Positions 6,445 to 9,554 of a DNA stretch of 9,554 bases are shown here, one piece after another. Where the stretch lies: assembly GCA_017408625.1 (NCBI GenBank), contig JAFQUG010000084.1, positions 1-9,554 of the forward strand, written 5' to 3'. Position 1 is the stretch's first letter, and each line of letters starts with the position of its first letter. This DNA comes from Clostridia bacterium (GTDB lineage Bacteria > Bacillota_A > Clostridia > Oscillospirales > CAG-272). The position numbers and the translations under genes were made by a program. The notes below the pieces were generated by a model. That model was not told the origin of the DNA. It was given only the letters and a program-made list of their open reading frames with translations, and searched no databases.

Positions 6445-6473
6445 AAAAAAAGTTGCTGACCGATACGCAAACT
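6445..6473 (-). terminator. Weak hairpin followed by a T run upstream of glmM
   Basis: On the minus strand AGTTTGC (6473-6467) can pair with GCAACT (6456-6451) with one bulged T and a 10-base loop, followed directly by seven T (6451-6445). It has terminator or attenuator form, but the stem is short and imperfect and no gene reads leftward into it. Confidence 0.25.
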
Positions 6474-6525
6474 TGCTAAAATCCATGGCCAAAACTTGTC
6501 CAAATTGCTTAATTTTTCAAAGCTA

Positions 6526-6554
6526 TTGAAAACGGCGTACCTTTTTGGTATAAT
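6526..6554 (+). promoter_or_regulatory. Near-consensus sigma-A promoter of the glycoside hydrolase gene
   Basis: TTGAAA (6526-6531) and TATAAT (6549-6554) are 17 bases apart. Transcription should start near 6561, leaving a leader of about 23 bases that contains GGAGGTG. No clear palindromic operator was found across it. Confidence 0.88.
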
Positions 6555-6572
6555 AAATCAAATACATAGTAC

Positions 6573-6579
6573 GGAGGTG
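6573..6579 (+). promoter_or_regulatory. Ribosome binding site GGAGGTG
   Basis: Near-perfect Shine-Dalgarno sequence. GGAGG ends 6 bases before the ATG at 6584 and fixes the start of the glycoside hydrolase. Confidence 0.9.
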
Positions 6580-6583
6580 TACC

Positions 6584-9554
6584 ATGAGCAAAAAGGAATT
6601 ATTTGGCACGTTTGCTTCTCCCGGCGCAGAATGGCGCGGAAAGCCCTTCTGGTCCTGGAACGGTGAGCTGAGAGAAGAGGAGCTTGTCAGACAAGTTGAG
6701 GTCATGAAAGAGATGGGCCTTGGCGGATATTTCATGCACTCGCGTGCGGGTCTGATCACCGAATATTTGGGAGACGAATGGTTTGATCTGATCAACGCGG
6801 TTGCGGATGCGGGCGAGAAGATGGGCATGGAGTCCTGGCTGTACGACGAGGACCGTTGGCCGTCCGGTTCTGCGGGCGGTAAGGTCACTGTCGATGAGCA
6901 GTACCGCAAAAAGTCTTTGTTTGTATTTGAGACCGAGCCCGAGAAGCTGACGTGGGATGACCAAAGCATCGCACTTTACGTCGCAAAGGTGGACGGCATC
7001 AACGTATATGCATACGAGGAGATCGATACGACAGATCTGGCATGTCCCAATTGCATGAGCCGTGCCGTCAAATCCGCGATTGACAGACTTGCGCCCTCGG
7101 CAGAGGATAAGCCGGGCGAGTGGAAGACGCTGCGCTTTGCCATCGTGCCGGATGTGCCCAACTCCAACTACAACGGCACCACCTATATCGACACCATGTC
7201 GTATAAGGCGGTTTATAAGTTCATTGACATGACGCACGAGGAGTACAAGCGCCGCTGCGGCGACCGCATCGGTACTTCCATCAAGGGCATTTTCACCGAT
7301 GAACCCCATCGCGGGCACTGCTTTGACAATTACCGCAATCACGACGGCGTCATTTCCTGCGCAATGGCCTGGACGGACGATATTTTCGACGAGTTCTGCA
7401 AGAGATACGGCTACGACGCGCGCCCCATCCTGCCCGAGCTGTTTTACAGATACGGGGGCAAGCAGGTTTCCCCCGTCAAGCTGCATTATATCGACCTTGC
7501 CAACAACCTGTTTATCGAACGCTTTGCTATGCCCATCAATCAGTGGTGTAAGGCGAACGGCATCGAGTTTACGGGTCACGTGCTGCACGAGGATTCCTTG
7601 ATGAATCAGACCGTGCCCAACGGCTCGCTCATGCGCTTTTACGAGCATATGGGCTATCCCGGCGTGGACTGCCTGACCGAGCATAACCGCTGCTATTGGA
7701 TCGTCAAGCAGCTTTCCTCGGCTGCGCGTCAGCTGGATAAGAAGTGGCTGCTGTCCGAGCTGTACGGCTGTACCGGCTGGCAGTTTGATTTCAAGGCGCA
7801 CAAGGCAGTCGGCGATTGGCAGGCGCTGTTCGGCATCAATCTGCGCTGCCAGCACCTTTCCTGGTATACCATGGAAGGGGAGAGCAAGCGCGACTATCCC
7901 GCATCCATCCTGCACCAGTCTCCCTGGTATAAGGATTACGCCACCGTCGAGGATTACTTTGCCCGCATGGGCGTCATTCTGGCGGCGGGCAAGCCCGATT
8001 GCGACGTTCTGGTGCTCAATCCCATTGAATCTCTTTGGTGCCAGGCGTACCTTGGCTGGGCACAGTGGATCAGTAACGTCTCGCCCGACGTTGCTCCCTA
8101 CGAGCAGAGATATGCGCAGCTGTTCCATATGCTGACCGACAATCAGATCGACTTTGACTACGGCGAGGAGCAGATCATGCGCGACAAGTGGTCGCTGACG
8201 ACCGATGCTGACGGCAAGGCACTGCTCAGGATCGGCAGCGCGACCTACAAGACCGTGCTGGTGACCAATATGCTGACCATCCGTCCTTCTACGCTTGCCA
8301 TTCTGAAGGCATTCAAGGACGCGGGCGGCGAGGTCATTTTCGCAGGCGACGTACCCGCTTACGTGGACGCGGTCGCCTCTGATGCTCCCGCAGCACTGGC
8401 CGCAGAGTGCAAGCAGATCGGCTTTGATGAGAGTGCGATCGTGGCTGCCGTCAGAGCGACTGCCGAGTGCTATGCAAGTGTGGTCGATTTCGACGGCAAG
8501 ACCGAAAAGGCCGTATTCGTACAGGTCAGACGCGACGTGGACGGTGAGGGCAGCGTAGCGGCTGTCGTGCTTAACACCGACCGTGAATGTGCGCGCAGAG
8601 ATCTGACCTTGCGCCTCGCAGTTCCCGCAGGCATGAGCGTTGAGGAGTGGGATCTGGAGAGCGGAAAGCGTTATAACGTAAAGGTAAACTGGAAGGATGG
8701 CATTGCCGAGATCGGCTTTGATCTTTACGCTGCCGGCACGCGTTGCTTTGTGCTGACCAAGACACGCGAGCAGCTGCCCGCGCAGTCCGCGTATGCTGTC
8801 AAGCAAGCCCTGGAGATCACCGAGGCAGAGTTTGTTCCCATGCTTGACGAGCAGAACGTCTGCGTGCTGGACTATTGCCGCTGGAGATGGGCGGACGGCG
8901 AATGGAGCGAGAGCGCAGAGGCTTTGCGCATTGACCGTATGGTGCGCGATGCAGTCGGCATCGAGCGTCGCGGCGGTGAGATGCTGCAGCCATGGTTTGC
9001 AAAGCTGCATCATAAGCAGAAATACGGCGAGATCGAGCTTGAATACGAGTTCTATATCGACCAAATGCCCGCAGGGCAGGTAGTCTTGGCGGGCGAGAGA
9101 CCCGAGACCAATGCTTACGCGATCAACGGCGTGGCACTGGAGAACAAGGATATCAATGATTTCTGGGTAGACGACTGCTTCAAGAAGATGTACGTGCCCG
9201 AGGGTGCGCTCAAGCTTGGCCGCAATGTCGTGACCGTCAAGGTCAACTTCATGCGCACTACCAATATCGAGGCCATTTATCTGGTCGGTGATTTCGGCGT
9301 GGCACTGTCCGAGACCAATAAGCGCACGCTGGTAGCCGCTCCCGAGAGAGTCGGCCTTGGAAATTACGCAAATTATGCCATGCCGTTCTACACGGGCTGC
9401 ATGACATACCGCATCCTGCCCGAGATGTACGCAGGTCTTGCACTTGAAGAGGGCGACCGCGTCATGCTTTCCGCCAAGTTTACGGGCGGCTGCTTCAAGG
9501 TGGTCACCGAGGACGGTGCGGTGCAGGTCTGCGGCTGGGATCCCTACGAGGCAG
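6584..9554 (+). CDS. GH106-like glycoside hydrolase, 3' end outside window
   Basis: The 990 visible residues have no stop before the window edge. The N-terminal half resembles the TIM-barrel glycosidases often grouped with GH106 (alpha-L-rhamnosidase-like, PF17132): PFWSWNGEL (21-29), GGYFMHSRAGL (47-57), WLYDEDRWPSG (85-95) and GIFTDEP. Candidate active-site carboxylates at barrel strand ends are E240 (TDEP), E336 (GHVLHED) and E392 (LLSELYG); which pair is catalytic cannot be told here. A flavodoxin-like region follows (about 474-610, with DVLVLNPIE and LTDNQIDFDYGEE). After it come beta-rich domains, including a galactose-binding-type jelly roll near 814-905 (IELEYEFYID...NGVAL...LGRNVVTVKVNF). 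There is no signal peptide, so it should be cytoplasmic and act on imported oligosaccharides or glycosides. The substrate is not determined by the sequence; rhamnoside or another non-reducing-end sugar is possible. The gene is transcribed from its own promoter, divergent from glmM, with no transporter or regulator visible. Confidence 0.85.
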   Translation, partial: MSKKELFGTFASPGAEWRGKPFWSWNGELREEELVRQVEVMKEMGLGGYFMHSRAGLITEYLGDEWFDLINAVADAGEKMGMESWLYDEDRWPSGSAGGKVTVDEQYRKKSLFVFETEPEKLTWDDQSIALYVAKVDGINVYAYEEIDTTDLACPNCMSRAVKSAIDRLAPSAEDKPGEWKTLRFAIVPDVPNSNYNGTTYIDTMSYKAVYKFIDMTHEEYKRRCGDRIGTSIKGIFTDEPHRGHCFDNYRNHDGVISCAMAWTDDIFDEFCKRYGYDARPILPELFYRYGGKQVSPVKLHYIDLANNLFIERFAMPINQWCKANGIEFTGHVLHEDSLMNQTVPNGSLMRFYEHMGYPGVDCLTEHNRCYWIVKQLSSAARQLDKKWLLSELYGCTGWQFDFKAHKAVGDWQALFGINLRCQHLSWYTMEGESKRDYPASILHQSPWYKDYATVEDYFARMGVILAAGKPDCDVLVLNPIESLWCQAYLGWAQWISNVSPDVAPYEQRYAQLFHMLTDNQIDFDYGEEQIMRDKWSLTTDADGKALLRIGSATYKTVLVTNMLTIRPSTLAILKAFKDAGGEVIFAGDVPAYVDAVASDAPAALAAECKQIGFDESAIVAAVRATAECYASVVDFDGKTEKAVFVQVRRDVDGEGSVAAVVLNTDRECARRDLTLRLAVPAGMSVEEWDLESGKRYNVKVNWKDGIAEIGFDLYAAGTRCFVLTKTREQLPAQSAYAVKQALEITEAEFVPMLDEQNVCVLDYCRWRWADGEWSESAEALRIDRMVRDAVGIERRGGEMLQPWFAKLHHKQKYGEIELEYEFYIDQMPAGQVVLAGERPETNAYAINGVALENKDINDFWVDDCFKKMYVPEGALKLGRNVVTVKVNFMRTTNIEAIYLVGDFGVALSETNKRTLVAAPERVGLGNYANYAMPFYTGCMTYRILPEMYAGLALEEGDRVMLSAKFTGGCFKVVTEDGAVQVCGWDPYEA

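Noticed and set aside
6372..6583. A glmS-ribozyme-like or other riboswitch in the glmM leader
   Set aside because: No conserved core or pseudoknot-like arrangement could be recognised in 212 bases, and the likely leader in front of glmM is short.
6599..9064. An 821-codon open frame on the minus strand opposite the glycoside hydrolase
   Set aside because: It is fully antisense to a gene with promoter, ribosome binding site and family motifs. Its translation shows no known motif and is rich in Val, Leu, Ala and His, as expected from reverse reading of a GC-biased gene.
1..9554. Defence system, mobile element or CRISPR array
   Set aside because: No transposase, integrase, nuclease, toxin-antitoxin pair, direct-repeat array or terminal inverted repeats were found. 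All genes have housekeeping, surface or sugar-metabolism character.

Overview
The window looks like an ordinary chromosomal segment of a Gram-positive anaerobe of the class Clostridia (Bacillota), probably a gut Oscillospiraceae- or Christensenellales-like lineage. The evidence is the clostridial form of ThrRS, two lipoproteins with Thr/Glu/Asp/Pro-rich linkers behind the lipobox, strong Shine-Dalgarno sites, a free-standing left-handed beta-helix GlmU-like protein beside glmM, and a large signal-less glycoside hydrolase. The taxonomic placement is inferred from protein character only. No tRNA, rRNA, CRISPR array, insertion sequence or phage gene was seen.

Left part (1-2520), rightward: the C-terminal half of threonyl-tRNA synthetase (thrS) is followed after 24 bases, with no terminator between them, by a secreted lipoprotein with a beta-sandwich module and a calcineurin-like metallophosphoesterase domain. 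A strong hairpin at 2471-2500 ends this unit. It also serves the convergent gene arriving from the right.

Middle part (2521-6371), leftward: a 571-residue lipoprotein of beta-sandwich modules is driven by its own perfect-consensus promoter (TTGACA, 17 bp, TATAAT). Upstream of it is a two-gene operon, glmM (phosphoglucosamine mutase) followed by an overlapping GlmU-like hexapeptide-repeat protein, closed by a terminator at 4324-4352. These two genes would act in amino-sugar phosphate supply for cell-wall precursors.

Right part (6372-9554): a divergent intergenic region of 212 bases carries a near-consensus promoter for a rightward glycoside hydrolase of GH106-like architecture, cut by the window edge after 990 residues. 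It has no signal peptide, so it probably acts in the cytoplasm on imported sugars.

Functionally the window mixes translation, cell-wall precursor synthesis, two surface lipoproteins and sugar catabolism. I see no convincing new multi-gene system. The most useful leads are an apparently shared beta-sandwich module in the two convergent lipoproteins, the stand-alone acetyltransferase-like partner of GlmM, and the unassigned substrate of the glycosidase.
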